From NCBI GenBank assembly GCA_025201345.1, contig JAIXMG010000006.1, positions 248,001 through 312,000 of the forward strand: DNA of 64,000 nt, read 5' to 3'. This document shows, piece by piece, positions 22,017 through 34,228 of the stretch. This DNA is from Thamnidium elegans. Its lineage: Eukaryota; Mucoromycota; Mucoromycetes; Mucorales; Mucoraceae. The stretch's first letter is position 1; every line of letters begins with the position of its first letter. The notes under the pieces were generated by a model. It was not told the DNA's origin. It did no database searches and was given only the letters and a program-made list of their open reading frames with translations. The translations under genes and the position numbers were made by a program.

Positions 22017-24764
22017 TTAAAAGTTCATTAAAGGCGTATGCTGACTGCCTTTAGGGTATACTACAAGAGTCGCAACAAACAATCCAACCGTAATACCTAT
22101 ATCGAGACATATTTTAATAACAGCTTATTTTTTTTTAAAAGTGGTATATTTAACTTTACCTATCGAAGTTTCAATCATACTAAGAGCAAAGCTTGCTCCT
22201 TGATTTGCAAATTCACCTTCTCTTGCAGTTGATCCGAAGAAACCTAAAGCCGCTTTTAAACCTATACAACAACATCAGTAACGTTAACTTTTTTTTTTTG
22301 TGCGACTAAAAATAACTTACCCAGACTACCGGGTACCATATAGAAAATCTAAAAAGAAAAAAATAAATAATAAATAAATATCGCATAATAAAAACGAAAT
22401 GTCTTTTTTTAAAAAAAAACTTACACCAAGAATAACAGCATCTAAAGACATTTGTCCAGTAAACTTTGTCCACAAATTTCCTATAAGACCAACAACAAAA
22501 GCCGGAACTACTTGTAAAACTTGACTAGGTGCATTGGCATAACAAGCCAAGACGTAATTTGTGATAAATCCAGAAGCTGCAACAAAGATCATAATAGGCC
22601 ATCTTGGCGGTCTAGCCCTCAAGTAAACACAATAAGATACGGCAAACAAAGGTACGGTCAGAAAATAGAACCACTGAGAAATAATTGTAACACAAGTGTT
22701 GGAAGAATAGGCGGCTTTACAAGCAGTAGCTTGACTTTGTGCTTTGACCGATTCCGGGTCAATCGTACCGAATAATTCGGATCCCATTTCAATACCATAA
22801 CCCAATAAAAATGAATAGATGATAGCATACACCATACGTACTACACCACTGACTAACTGCCTCGATACTAATTCGATAATTGATACTGCCATAGAGTAAC
22901 CCGGTAAAATAACAATAAAGGATGCGAATGCGACTGGTGTAAAACAAAATCCATACCTCCACACAGCTATATAATATTTAGTTTTTTTTTTTTTTTTTTT
23001 TTTTTTTGGGATTTAAATAATGGAATGATATTTACCTCTTGAAACAAATCCGATAAATATACAAATAGTGATTTCCCAAATTGGTTGGAAACTCATATAA
23101 CGTCCAGAAAATAATTCATAAAAGGCAAAGAAAACTAAAAAAAAAAAAAAATCAGTCTAGAACTTTTTATGTGTGTGTACGTATGGTACTTACTAGCCAT
23201 AGCAGCCGATAATCCGCCTTCTTTAAACTGACCACCATAAAACATAACACAACCACAGAAGCTTGCAGTGGCATAAATAAAAGGGTTCAACCAAACAGGG
23301 TAAAATACGGGTTCATTGGAAACTCTGTCAATAAATTCCAAAGCTTCATCCACCGAAACTTCACCATGAGAAACTAACTTTTCTAGTCGATAAATTTCAC
23401 CTAATTTGTGCATATCGAATAACTGAGGACTCCGAATAAAATGAGTTTCGGTGGTATGGGTAGTTTGATCAAAGAATGTTAAGAACATAACATTGGGTAT
23501 ATAGACGTATTCTGCGTCCACACCAAGTGTACGAGACACTTCACGAAGGATATATTCTAATCGGTGTGCTGGCGCTCCATACAACATCAAACATTTCACT
23601 AATTTACGTAAAAATTCCTGTTTTTGTAAAATATTAGCAATCTCAAATGTGATACGGATACGATCCTCGAGCGTGATAGGCTCAAATTGAGACGCAGTTG
23701 TTATCATACTATCCATAGACGATCGACGAGACATATTAATAGAACTGGCCATCTTACGTTTTTGTAAACTAGGAACCAGGTGATTACTATTGGTAAGTGT
23801 TGAAAGCCAACTCGTAGGCCGATGTGTCATGTTGGGTCGTTTAGCAGCTTCGCCCATTCCATTTTTTGCTGGAATAGATGGCGTGAGTGCGTCAAAACTG
23901 GATTCAGCTTTTAGGTTGTACATGGAAGATGGTTTCTTTATTTTCGGTGCCCTTTTGGTATCCTATTTATCACACGTACTAATTTGTTAATATAGTAATT
24001 CCCTCCTTCCGTTTATAATAATAATAAACTTTTTTTTTCTTTTTTCTTTTTTCCTTTTTTTTTTTTACCTTTTTTCTTTTAATGGTCTTTTTTCTTTTGA
24101 CTGAGGGTTGTCTTCTTTGAGATTCTAATTTCATTAGACTTGCTAATACACTACCGCCAACAGGAGGGTTGGTAGAATTTGTTAAACTGGTTGGGTGAGG
24201 TGATTGTTGTGATTGCTGCCTTTCCAGTGAGCCGATATCATATTCATTACACTCATCTATAGTTGTACTAGGACGATGTGTGTTACTACTAGGTCTCCTT
24301 GTGCTTGTGCTCAACATGCGTTCTACTAATGAGCCAGCTTCGGCAATATGATCTTGAAATCTAACATGTCTATCCCTAGCTTCTGCTTGATCCAAAGCAG
24401 CCTCTACAAGGGTGCCAGCCGAGTCTCTTCTAGCACCGTGAGAACTACGTCTTGTTATATCCTCTTGATCAATATTATTTATGTCTTGATGTACTACATC
24501 ATATCCTAAATCTTTTTCTTTATCAGAAATACCGAATTCAGAACTAATGCTTGATTCAGAATCAGTGTTGGTAAGTGTTTCATCCTGATCTATTATAGGT
24601 GATCTAACAGGTTGAAATAGGTTGCTATGGCTTGAGCCAGTTACTTCTAAAGCTGGTACTAAAGGCCATGATCTTCTAGACTGAACCGAAGTAGATCTTG
24701 GTCTTGAATTGTTTTCTTCGGTTGCTAGTTTTGGAGGGGATAAAGGATGTTCTGAATCTCCCAT
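22017..24764 (-). CDS. ThrE/PRM10-like membrane protein (DUF1212), 7 exons, 771 aa
   Basis: Multi-pass membrane protein of the fungal pheromone-regulated Prm10/ThrE family. Related bacterial ThrE proteins export threonine; transport is unproven for the fungal branch. Minus-strand exons are 24764-24069, 23962-23194, 23134-23036, 22966-22425, 22348-22321, 22261-22160 and 22096-22017 (2,316 nt). The first ~340 residues are Ser/Arg-rich and probably cytosolic. The conserved soluble part follows (LRKLVKCLMLYGAPAHRLEY, then PNVMFLTFFD). About ten hydrophobic helices then run to the C-terminus, including IVILPGYSMAVSIIELVSRQ and the closing TVGLFVATLVVYPKGSQHTP. One exon is only 28 nt but is needed to keep frame (IFYMVPGSL). 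Confidence 0.87.
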
Positions 24765-25355
24765 TTAAACTATATATATATATAAAAAGAAACGAAAGAA
24801 AGGAAATAAAAAAATCTCATTCTTTTTTTAATGCTGGAATGTCAATTTTTTATTTATTTATTCGCGGAATTAGAAAGTGAGGCTTAAATTGCGCTTTGTT
24901 GCCCAATTACTCCCCGCAACAGCGACTCAAAAATTCAACTTCCTTTGCTTCTGTTATGATGTCATGCCAACTACTTTAAAAAAAACTAGTGCCTTTTTTT
25001 TTTCTACATGCCATTAACCGGCAAATTTACTGTACAGTTTATAGACTCAATATGTAGCTTATAAACATAAACAAATATAAAAGGTTGTCATACATTGAAG
25101 TCCTTTTTTTTTTCTCTCTCTCATAAATTACGGTAAAAGTTTTTGGAAGATATTACTAAATATAGTTTGTATGTACGACAGTCGTGAAACGCTTTTTTTT
25201 TTGTCGAAAAAAAAAAAAACTATGAAAAAAACTTTTGTAAATTGGGTGACTTCCCCACAATTTTATTTAAAGTCCTATAGAAGGTTTATAACGTAACGTT
25301 AACACATTTTTTTTTTTAGCTTTTAAAGCTTTCATTTGACTAAATTCTTTATATA
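24765..25355. other. Intergenic, promoter side of the PRM10-like gene
   Basis: AT-rich; no gene was seen. An AT dinucleotide run precedes the start codon at 24772-24784. It ends at the TA that borders the mobile element. Confidence 0.5.
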
Positions 25356-25473
25356 CAGTGCTGCCAATTGACGGAAATTGAAAAGTGTTTGGCGGTTTGT
25401 AGTTGGCTGGATTTGCGATTTACTTTTAGCTCAATTAGCGGCTTAATTTTTCTCACATTGCGTTTTGCTTAAG
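25356..25473. repeat. Left terminal inverted repeat
   Basis: 118 bp starting CAGTGCTGCCAATTG and ending GTTTTGCTTAAG; near-identical in inverse orientation to 28520-28643. Confidence 0.9.
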
Positions 25474-25570
25474 ATCAAATTACGTTTTGTTTTAGCTCTA
25501 AACTGCGGGTTTCTCTTTTCTTTTCTTTATTTTTGAATCATAAAATGGGTAACGTATTCTTCTACGAGAG

Positions 25571-26426
25571 ATGCAGATGGTAAATGAGGCAATGGACTGG
25601 GTAAAATGCGTTGATCCTTTTAATATTACCTCTTTAATGACCTTAAGTCGTTACAAGTTGACCTATAACAAAAAACTACACTTTTATTAGCTATATTCAC
25701 TATATGGAGACCTAGATCCGATATTGGACGGCTACAAAAACGTGATATTATATTCCACTATGAAAGAGGAACATTAAGCGGGGAAGCAATAATTAGCAGA
25801 TTACCAAAAGAAGCTCAACAAAAGACAACTTCGTTAGGAATTATCAACGAAAATAGTGATATGTGTCCGGTACTACTGGCCTTATACTTGTTTCTACAAA
25901 AAACTGAAGACTTGAGAGAAAAATTACCTGAAAACCAAACACTTTTTATCGTCCATATAACAGACATACAACAAGTCTCATGCATTAGTCCAATAACGGT
26001 GGTTAACTTTATCAAGTATAATATGACACAAGAGCTGGAATTAATACACTACTAGTCTATTCACCTCATAGTCTTAAATCAGCAGCGAGTACCAAGGCCG
26101 TACAGCTGGGATATAAGATTGAAGAAGTTAAACAACATGAAAATTGGAGCCTTAATAGTAACAGCTTTGAAAAGTATTATTATAAACCTAACACTTCAGA
26201 AACGGTGAGTGCTTCAATGGGAAACAGTATCATGGCAATTTTTACGGAGAACCATACTATATCTGAGGTCCGAACGGAGGCAACAAGTATTGGAGTAGGA
26301 ACGGCCTGCAATACGGCAGTTGCCATAGAGAGGACAGAATATATGGTAGAACCAGACCCAAAACTCTTAATTCTAAAGGTTAGATTAAGACTTAACCTTG
26401 TAAGGTTATATAATAATATTTCCTAG
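25571..26426 (+). pseudogene. Tyrosine recombinase (Crypton/DIRS-like family), frameshifted
   Basis: Site-specific DNA recombinase remnant. Three frames must be joined: 25571-25690 (MQMVNEAMDWVKCVDP), 25681-26055 (WRPRSDIGRLQKRDI, then CPVLLALYLFLQKTEDLR and FIVHITDIQQV), and about 26040-26426 (SPHSLKSAASTKAVQLGYK, HENWSLNSNSFEKYYYKP). Catalytic positions are visible: the first Arg in RPRSDIGR, the HxxR box as HSLK (Arg changed to Lys), the His of the HENWS segment, and the Tyr cluster of KYYYKP. The frame changes and the Arg-to-Lys change indicate an inactive copy. The HSxRSAAS/NWS/YYYKP wording fits eukaryotic Crypton- or DIRS-type recombinases. Confidence 0.75.
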
Positions 26427-27459
26427 ACTACCGCATAACATCTTACTTATAATAATATTTTTATTATTGAAACCTATTATATACTAACTCCCATCCCTTG
26501 GTATAAAAAAAAAATATTTAAGCTTTGTAATACAGTATTGATATGATATGAAGAACTCTTTAATGAAACTTGAAACTATTCAAGACTGTTGAACACCATA
26601 ATAGATAAAACTGTTATTGAAAAAATAAAAAAATTAATATTTTACCTCTGAGTGTGGGATTTTTTACTCACCTTTAGATTACCTTAATAAAAGTAGGGCC
26701 GCATTTGCTAAAATTGAATCAAAGCAAACGAACCTCTCCCCTTTTTTTTTTTGCGTCAATGTGAACCAGGTTGCACATATTCTCAACAACCAATCAAAAT
26801 AGCTTATTGGACCTTTAAAATGAACGGTTCACACAAAAAAAAACAAAAAAGATTTTTTCTGCATCTCTTAACAATATTATGAGCATTACCCGTAATCAAG
26901 CAATCTGTATGCTGTTTTGTGAAGAATACAGCGATGAAATGCAGCAAGATTGGCAAAGTGTGATATTGACGATTATGTTAATAAGAGTAAATATCAAAAA
27001 AAGAAAAATAAAGAAAATAAGCGTAGAATTTATCAGACTTTAAAAAGGAATTGTTGTTTTTATTAATGAAATAATGTGTGCCTTATATACAAAATAAGTT
27101 AAATAAGCACTTATCCACTTAATATGAAACATGGACAATGTTAACCATCTAATAGTGGATGAGCAATTTGGAAATATAAATAGTTTCTTTAGAAGGTCAA
27201 TTGTAACAGCGGTAATGCTTATTATCTTTCTAATTGGCTTTTCTAAATAAAAGATCCAGGATAGAGGCTTGTTCATTCAAAATAATTGGGGCATTATTTA
27301 TGAACCAGTTATCTGTCCTTGATAAGAATTAAAACAGTCTAATGCTTATATAATCAATAAAAGAGAACAATAGAAGGTGTCTGAGTAGATATATGTAATA
27401 TACAACATTTGTGTATAACTTATGTAAGCAATATGTGAGAACATATACTTGTATAAGTT
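26427..27459. other. Interior of the mobile element without a clear gene
   Basis: One small open frame lies at 26879-27043 (+). It starts MSITRNQAICMLFCEEYSDE and reads plausibly for about 36 codons before turning Lys/Ile-rich, with a possible GT donor at the switch. It may be a first exon. The rest is AT-rich with no support for coding. Confidence 0.3.
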
Positions 27460-28550
27460 ATGTATAAATTTGTATCATTGAATATACTACGCAAGTACAA
27501 CACAAAGAAGATTGAACAACTTAGCAATTTCGACGTATGCTATGAAAATAGTCCCAATAAACCTGTTCTCGTTCATTTATATGTAATTCGTAACGATCCG
27601 TTCACTTTCAAAAGATATTTGACTTCATGCCCTGAACCAGATACCAACGAAGTGGAAAATACTAAATTTGACCTTGGTAAGACAAACAGATGTTTTTATT
27701 CAACATTAACTAAACTTTTATTTTAAAATATCGTGGTAGATTCAGAAGCGCAAGTGCTTTCATATCTAAATGAGGTATATCGTCCCTTCGTTGATCCTCA
27801 AAATGTTTCCTATTCTCTTGAAAAGGTTGCCATTAAAGATGTGTATTTGTCAGTCATTTCTAAAACCGACTGTATAAATGGAAAATCAGAAATAGGTTTC
27901 GCATCGTGGTGTTCAAAGCGAAAAGTCGAATTTATGAATGTGCCAATTACCAGAAAACGGGAAATGGATTCCAACAAGCGGTTTAGAAATCTATATGTTA
28001 TGAAAACTGAGTATAGAGGTAACAAATTATTGACTCACTTTCAAAAATACATGCATGTTAATTGATTTCTTTTTAGATAATGTTATAAATGCAATTAAAA
28101 CACACACCACGTTACCAGATGTATATAAAATCATTAAAAGAACAAAATTTTACTGTTGTGGGATATGCTAGAAAATCCCCAGGTAGTGAAAATAAAGAAA
28201 ACCGAAATATACTCTTAAATCGTATGGTAAAATGTTTGAAGGAAAGGTCATTATGTGACATTATCTTTGCATCAACATACTCATCAGCTGCTGAAATTTT
28301 AACTTCAAGAGATATGAATGAAGTAGTTAATATTCGAAATGGATTAAATGATGTAGACGGAAACACTCAAGGTACAATATTTTTTCTCGATTTGACTAGT
28401 TATTGATATTTCTTTTTTTTATTAGACATGATTTCGTACATTGGATCGTCAGAAAAAGACATTTGCCTTGTGGCTATCGACTTTTCAGGGCTGTCCACAA
28501 ACATTAGTGATTTAACAGCCTTAAGCAAAACGCAATTTGAGAAAAATTAA
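27460..28550 (+). pseudogene. YARKS (serine-recombinase-like) mobile-element gene, frameshifted
   Basis: Exons inferred: 27460-27676, 27740-28018, 28077-28371 and 28426-28550. It starts MYKFVSLNILRKYNTKKIEQ. Exon 2 has FASWCSKRKVEFMNVPITRK. Exon 3 carries FTVVGYARKSPGSENKENR. The last exon reads CLVAIDFSGLSTNISDL. YARKS followed by a later (V)AIDFSGLSTN resembles the YARVS...DRLGRS layout of serine recombinases, so the Ser may be the nucleophile; this is an inference. Exon 3 needs a one-base frameshift near 28100-28120. The final exon runs into the right inverted repeat and stops there, so the normal C-terminus is missing. Confidence 0.6.
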
Positions 28551-28643
28551 GCCGCTAATTGAGCTAAAAGTAAATCGCAAATCCAGCCAACTACAAACCG
28601 CCAAACACTTTTCAATTTCTGTCAATTGGCACCGGCAGCACTG
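28520..28643. repeat. Right terminal inverted repeat
   Basis: 124 bp, inverse of 25356-25473, with an extra 6 bp (GGTGCC when read inward from the right end) inside the outer end. It interrupts the YARKS gene. Confidence 0.9.
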
Positions 28644-28679
28644 TATTTCAAGTTACACGATCATTGCTTAAAAGAGCCT

Positions 28680-29330
28680 TAAATTAATTGACGGAACTTT
28701 TTACTTAGCGCTATAGGAATTGTTTGCGACCAGAAGCAATCAAGTTGCCGATCTCGTAGGTAATAACTTCTTTTGGTAGCTTTGGAGAATCCACTGACAG
28801 AAATAAAAGGACTCCTTTTTAGATTTTACGATAGGCGAACAATAGTATCACCATAGCTTACTTTTTGTCACTTCAGGCTTCTATAAAATGAAGTCGGGAT
28901 GTTTCGTTCAGCACTAGCAACTTCAATAATTTCAAGAGCAAAACAAGTACGATCTTTAATCTATCCACTATAAATATCGATACATTTGGTGCGGTTAATG
29001 CTGCTGATATAATAATCACGGATTCCAACTCCATCAAAATATACTTCAATAGAATTTTTAGAAGCATATTGCTTTACAATATCACCAATTTCAAGTGCTC
29101 CAGGAACTTCTTGCTCACCACCAGTTATAGCTTTGACGGTAAATGGCGATATCAGAAGTAGATACAGTTTGTTCTTGATTGAGATTTAAGGTTTTTGCTT
29201 TTAGACACGGGCAAAAGAAAAAGGACGTGATAAAGTATAGGGACCTTTACTCATGTGATCCGTTGAGTCATCATGGCGCATACTACCATTTGTTTCATAG
29301 ACGTTAGCTATAATTTCAGTGATTTTTTAA
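28680..29330 (-). pseudogene. Decayed unrecognised gene
   Basis: Minus-strand protein-like fragments occur in more than one frame. They read SMRHDDSTDHMSKGPYTLSR, then TVKAITGGEQEVPGALEIGD, then SIEVYFDGVGIRDYYISSIN and KDRTCFALEIIEVASAERN, then YGDTIVRLS. The fragments follow each other in order but are separated by in-frame stops and a frame change. No family was recognised. It lies just outside the right inverted repeat. Confidence 0.4.
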
Positions 29331-30332
29331 AAGAAATAAGGGGGATTTTATTTGTTTCATGTATGAACAGTTCAAGTTTTTTATTACAAGATAGTTTAAT
29401 ATAGCTGAAGTAAAAATTAACCAATAAATAACATTGTCATTGAAGGCAGTTTAGATTCCACAAGATATCAAAGTAGTTTTTTTTTTCAGTCGCAAAGATA
29501 GATTAAAGACAGGAAAGAATACCCTCTCTTGACAACTAAGTTAGTCGAGGATTAAGTACGCTTATAATGCAGCCTCCCCCCCTTTTTTTTTAAAAAAAAA
29601 ACAAAAAACTGAATCGATGATGATAATCCTAGTCACCAGAGTGCTTTCTGATGTCATCACCACTAAACGGTAAAACCAACATCTTTCACTGATCGCGCCA
29701 TAGGTATAGGGTAAGATAGAGTACACCATAAGGTAAAAAAAAAAAAAAATATGTCTAGTAAATTGGAAAGTATTAAAAGGCAAAAGGGTTTTGGCATAGT
29801 TTACTTCAATAGAGGTCTTGATAGAGTTTACTCACCAAAGATTTACTAGAACAGAGAATCATAGAACCATAATATAAGGAAAGCGGTAGACGCCATAAGA
29901 AGAGAAAGAAAGAAAAGAAAGCTCTTAATTTATAATCTTGATGAAACAGTCTTATAATCTCATGTAATACAGAGTACAGTATGTCTGGCAAAAAAAAAAA
30001 GAAAAAAAAAATGTTCGTCACAGTTTTTAATGCTTAGAAATATGGTTTAACAGCAGTATCTGCGTTAGGAAAAGACTATAGTATTAAAATTGTTTTTTCT
30101 TTGTAGATTAAAATAAAAAGGATAACGAGTTTTACACATATATACCCGGCTTAAAGTGGTGTCAGTACAGACGTACACTTTATGTTTCATCTCCCCTCCC
30201 CTTTTTTTATGTAACACACGGGGTCTAATTTATATGTTAGCACTTCAGTTCCAAGACAACAATTCATTTGTTCTCTTTTTTAATTTTTACTTTTTATCGC
30301 TTCTTTAAATATCAAAGAAAGCATCTACCCAT
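29331..30332. other. 1-kb intergenic region
   Basis: AT-rich with short A/T tracts. No gene could be supported. The 150 bp before 30333 should contain the promoter of gene A. Confidence 0.5.
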
Positions 30333-33300
30333 ATGGAGGAGGTGTATGATCTTTATAAACATACTCATTGTGTAGTTATTTGTAACTATTGATATTAAAA
30401 ATAAGCATACCTTCACTTTATAAACCTTTTTCTTTATAATTACTCAACTACAGACATAAAAAAAAGTGATGTTTATATTGAAATTTACCCTAACTTGTGC
30501 AGATCTCGTTTCACTTCGGAAAAGCCATCGAATTTGAATAAATCCAGCTATAAACATGGTATACCAATCGATGACTTTATGGAAGGACTACACCGTATAT
30601 TTGAAAAACGCGAAGATAATTGGGACGAGGATGATAAGTTCCTAATGCAAGCCATATCGGAGTTTCTAAGCCGCGAAGTGAAGAAATTAATACAAGATTC
30701 AAAAAATAGTGTTGATGCACTTCACTATGCATTTATTGTTCCTTACAAATGGAAAGAAAATATTAGGGAAGAAATCATTCGACCTGTTTTTATTCAATCA
30801 GGATTGATCGCAAGCGAAGATCACCAAGACAGGCTTTTATTTTTTACGGATATAGAATCTATCTGTTATAATTTGCAAAAGAGCTCTACCACCAGAAATT
30901 CATTCAAAAGAGGTCAAAATTCAGTTTTCTGTAGATTTTCCTGCCCTAAAGAAAATGAAGTTTTAATCACATTAAATTTAATCCAAACTACTAACAATCT
31001 TTTCAATTTTTCTGGCTCCATGCTATTCCCCAGAGTTATGAACTCGGATTCACTCTCTATTTCTGCTGATTACATTAAAAGCTCTTTAAAATCATTCTTA
31101 ACCGAAAAGCTGTTCCCTACACGAGAGGATGCCAATCAAAATTGGGAATCTATAAGAGGGTTTTTAAAAAACGAGTTACTTCCTGTATATGAAGATCATA
31201 TTATCATTGATACTATGGTGGAAGACATATATACTGGAAAACTGCCTGATATGGTAGTTTACTTAACTTTATATAGAAATCTTTCTTTTTTTTTAACAGT
31301 CAATATTAACTTAGGACGCATACAATAAAGATAACCCACAAAATGAACATTGGATCCATACTAAAAAAAGGTGGATGTTAAGCAAAGACCAAAAAGCGGC
31401 CATAAACTCTATTTACCCTATCGATATATACGCCAAAATCGGTATACCCTTTTTTGACGCCATGAAAAATATACTTTCAAACCATTTTACGAAAGAGTAC
31501 GTGCTTTTCCCGTTCGATGATGAATACTCTACTAGTATAGAGCTAGACACTTGCCTTCTCAAATGGGCATCACATATAATGGAGTATAATAGGCGTAGTT
31601 TAAACTCCATCACGACAATGACTAGAATTGATGTATCCTTTTTATATCCACTTCGTTTAGGCGTGATTATATCTGGAGCAGGCTTTGGTGTTCTTGAAGC
31701 CACAAAAAGCTCTAATATAAACAGTAAACCGCGCATACTCAATACTGATTTTTTGGATGATTCCTTATCCATGTTCTTAAACTCAAGAGCAAATGCTATC
31801 ATTAACATAGGTAAGTTAAATCGTCACTTACATATCTTTTTGCTGCTTACTTATTTAGTAATATTACTTTCTTAAATAGACATCTCATTAAAATCTACAA
31901 CATTATCTCTTTCGCTTTTGAATGATGAAGGATTAGTTGAAGACATATTTGATCACAATCACTTTACAAATGAAAAATAGTAAGGTATACATTCGAAATA
32001 TATTACAATAAAACTAAAAGAAAAAACTCTAGTTTACCGTCTCTAGGGTCTTTTTATCAAGTTTCGCATATAACAACTTTGGTTGTGAAAGAACAGTGAG
32101 TTTATTAATAAAACATACCATGAAAAAATAATACTAACTTTTACTTAGGTTTATCTCGTTTGCAGATATGTACTTGGTGAATATTATCAATAACCTAGCC
32201 GACGACGAGGATGATCATTATAGCATATACGACATAGAGGAAATATTGGGCAACTGTCTTTCTTCTAACGAGGACTTAGTATCGACCGAACAGAAAGTAT
32301 ATATCAAAGCATTTCTACTTATGTACATGACTTATATAAAAGAAATTATATTAAGCAAGCTGCGTGACCATTTGAACTGCGATGATATGAATATTGGATA
32401 TGCCATTTCTATTGAAAAGTTTCTCTTGGACGGTGTGGTTGAAACCATAAATGACTTTAGAAAAATTGTACATACAAGTGGTTTGGTTCAAAAGAATGAC
32501 AGATCTAAAAAATTACGAATTATAACCCAAGGCGACGATATATTACCCACAATTCAAAAGTATTTACATTTGGAACTTCCGCTCAAGTCTTACTTTGTAT
32601 TAGCTCAATTGCACGAAGGTCACATACAGCTAACTTTGAACCAGACAGTAACTTGTCCAGATTTAAAAGAAGAACAGGAATCAATTATCATTGAAGATAA
32701 AATGGTCCCTATCGAAAATATATATGACTCTTTGTGTCTAAATGTATGGAATAACCTCATAGAAAACAACGATTTAATTAAATTGTGTGATGAACATAAT
32801 ATGAGTGATACAGACGGGGTACTAGACCTATTTTCATTGAAGACCATAAAAGAGTTTAAAAGCAATTTTAAGCAATATATTTCAGAAAATGTAAGTAATA
32901 TAAACAAATCACTTTTTGTATACTAATAATTTGATATTTTTTACACGTTGTATAGGTCCCGATATATAACAAAGACTTACAACGCGGCAAGAAAACAGCC
33001 CTACAACTAAACAAATCTTGTCACTGCAAATTGTATTTGTCGGCCGACGATATTATAGAGATATCTTTTAAACCTGTACTACAAGAAACTATCTTCAACG
33101 TATCAACTTCGCTGTTAAATAAGGAGCTTTTTGGCAACTATGAAAATATACGTTATCTTTTTAGCTTAATATGCTTTGATTATAACTCACAATTTCAACA
33201 CAGTATTACAACCATACTACAGGAGGAATCCGACGACTTTAACCATCAACACGGAATCTACACTCATTATTTAACTATACCCGAATTATCAGTTTTTAAA

Positions 33301-33624
33301 CAACGGCCTTATACGTATCGAAGTTTCCATGCAGGTACTTTTCATCAAGTCTCTAGCGAAAATTATGCATTTGTTATAGGCAGCAGCACTTCAACTGAAG
33401 AATTAAGTCCACTATTTAAAAACAAGATAACGGATACACTAGAATTTGAATATGGCTATAATACTATTTTCCCATTTTTAAAAATGGGAGATGTAGTAAG
33501 TGACGTTCAAGTAAAAAGAATATTATATTTAAAGCCTCAAAATTATAAGGACAAACGATATATTCATATAGGTAATTATTTAGGATAGTTACTTGCAAAC
33601 GTATTACTAATATTGTCGCACGTA

Positions 33625-33655
<31 letters not shown>

Positions 33656-33929
33656 GTGTATAGAATTATTCAAATATAAGACGCTGGACAATTTAGAGTA
33701 TAACGGGACGGCTACTTCAGTAGATGATGTTATTGAATCAGTAGAAGAGATATATCCATTGTTCATGTATGACAATTTCAAATCAAGTGGGTATATACCC
33801 GTAATGATTTCTGTTAGGTCCCAAGGCCATTCCTCGTCACTTCTTTTTTCAGTAAACGTAATAGGTGAAGACATTATTAGAAGAAAGTATATAGAAACAG
33901 GAGAACCGTTAACGATAAGCCGGTTTTAA
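30333..33929 (+). CDS. Large paralogue A, possibly divergent Hsp70-like, 8 exons, 1,043 aa
   Basis: Exons are 30333-30381, 30454-31253, 31315-31810, 31880-31979, 32033-32095, 32149-32890, 32956-33571 and 33664-33929 (3,132 nt, in frame). It starts MEEVYDLYKHTHCVVI and ends EPLTISRF. Blocks shared with B are HYAFIVPYKWKENIREEIIR, GLIASEDHQDRLLFFTDIES, NRRSLNSITTMT, LPTIQKYLHLELPLKSYF and SLLNKELFGNYENIRYLF. The DHQDRLLF...DIES block recalls HSPA12-type Hsp70-like proteins (DHPDRLLL..EPEAA), but the N-terminal phosphate loop is not canonical. Function is therefore open. The donor at 31254 (GTAGTT) is weak. Intron positions match B except that A lacks B's second intron. A and B stand tail to tail. 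Confidence 0.7.
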
Positions 33930-34228
33930 GCCATTAGTTATTTAAAAGCTAGTAACTAACTTCTCGATTTCCAACAGGCACCTTAAAAAATGATATAATT
34001 AAATATTTTAAATTGGCTCACTCTTTAAGAAGTGGAGAGAAAAACGAAAAAATAAATGATAAAAAAAAAAAGGTTGTATTATCTAATGAATCATTTTTAT
34101 GAGTATATTTGTAGAATTCCCCCAAAAAAAAAGTCGTATCATAATTAGATAATAGTGAGAGGGTAAGAATAAAAGTAATGTTTGGTGGGAAAATGCCTAG
34201 AAAAGGCAAAATAGTTTATATCGTAGCT
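33930..34228. other. Intergenic between tail-to-tail paralogues A and B
   Basis: 299 bp holding both 3' UTRs. The part next to B (about 34150-34228) is homologous to the flank of pseudogene C at 47018-47085. Confidence 0.6.

Larger units (their letters stand above)
25356..28643. mobile_element. 3.3-kb element with 118/124-bp terminal inverted repeats and recombinase remnants
   Basis: The arms 25356-25473 and 28520-28643 are inverted copies that differ by a 6-bp indel and very few mismatches. Each outer end begins CAGTGCTGCC and is bordered by TA, which fits a TA target duplication. Between them are a frameshifted tyrosine recombinase and a frameshifted YARKS-type gene, both on the plus strand. 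The right repeat cuts into the last exon of the YARKS gene. The arms could therefore be two independent short-element insertions in opposite orientation rather than true ends of one element. Autonomous activity is unlikely. Confidence 0.6.
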
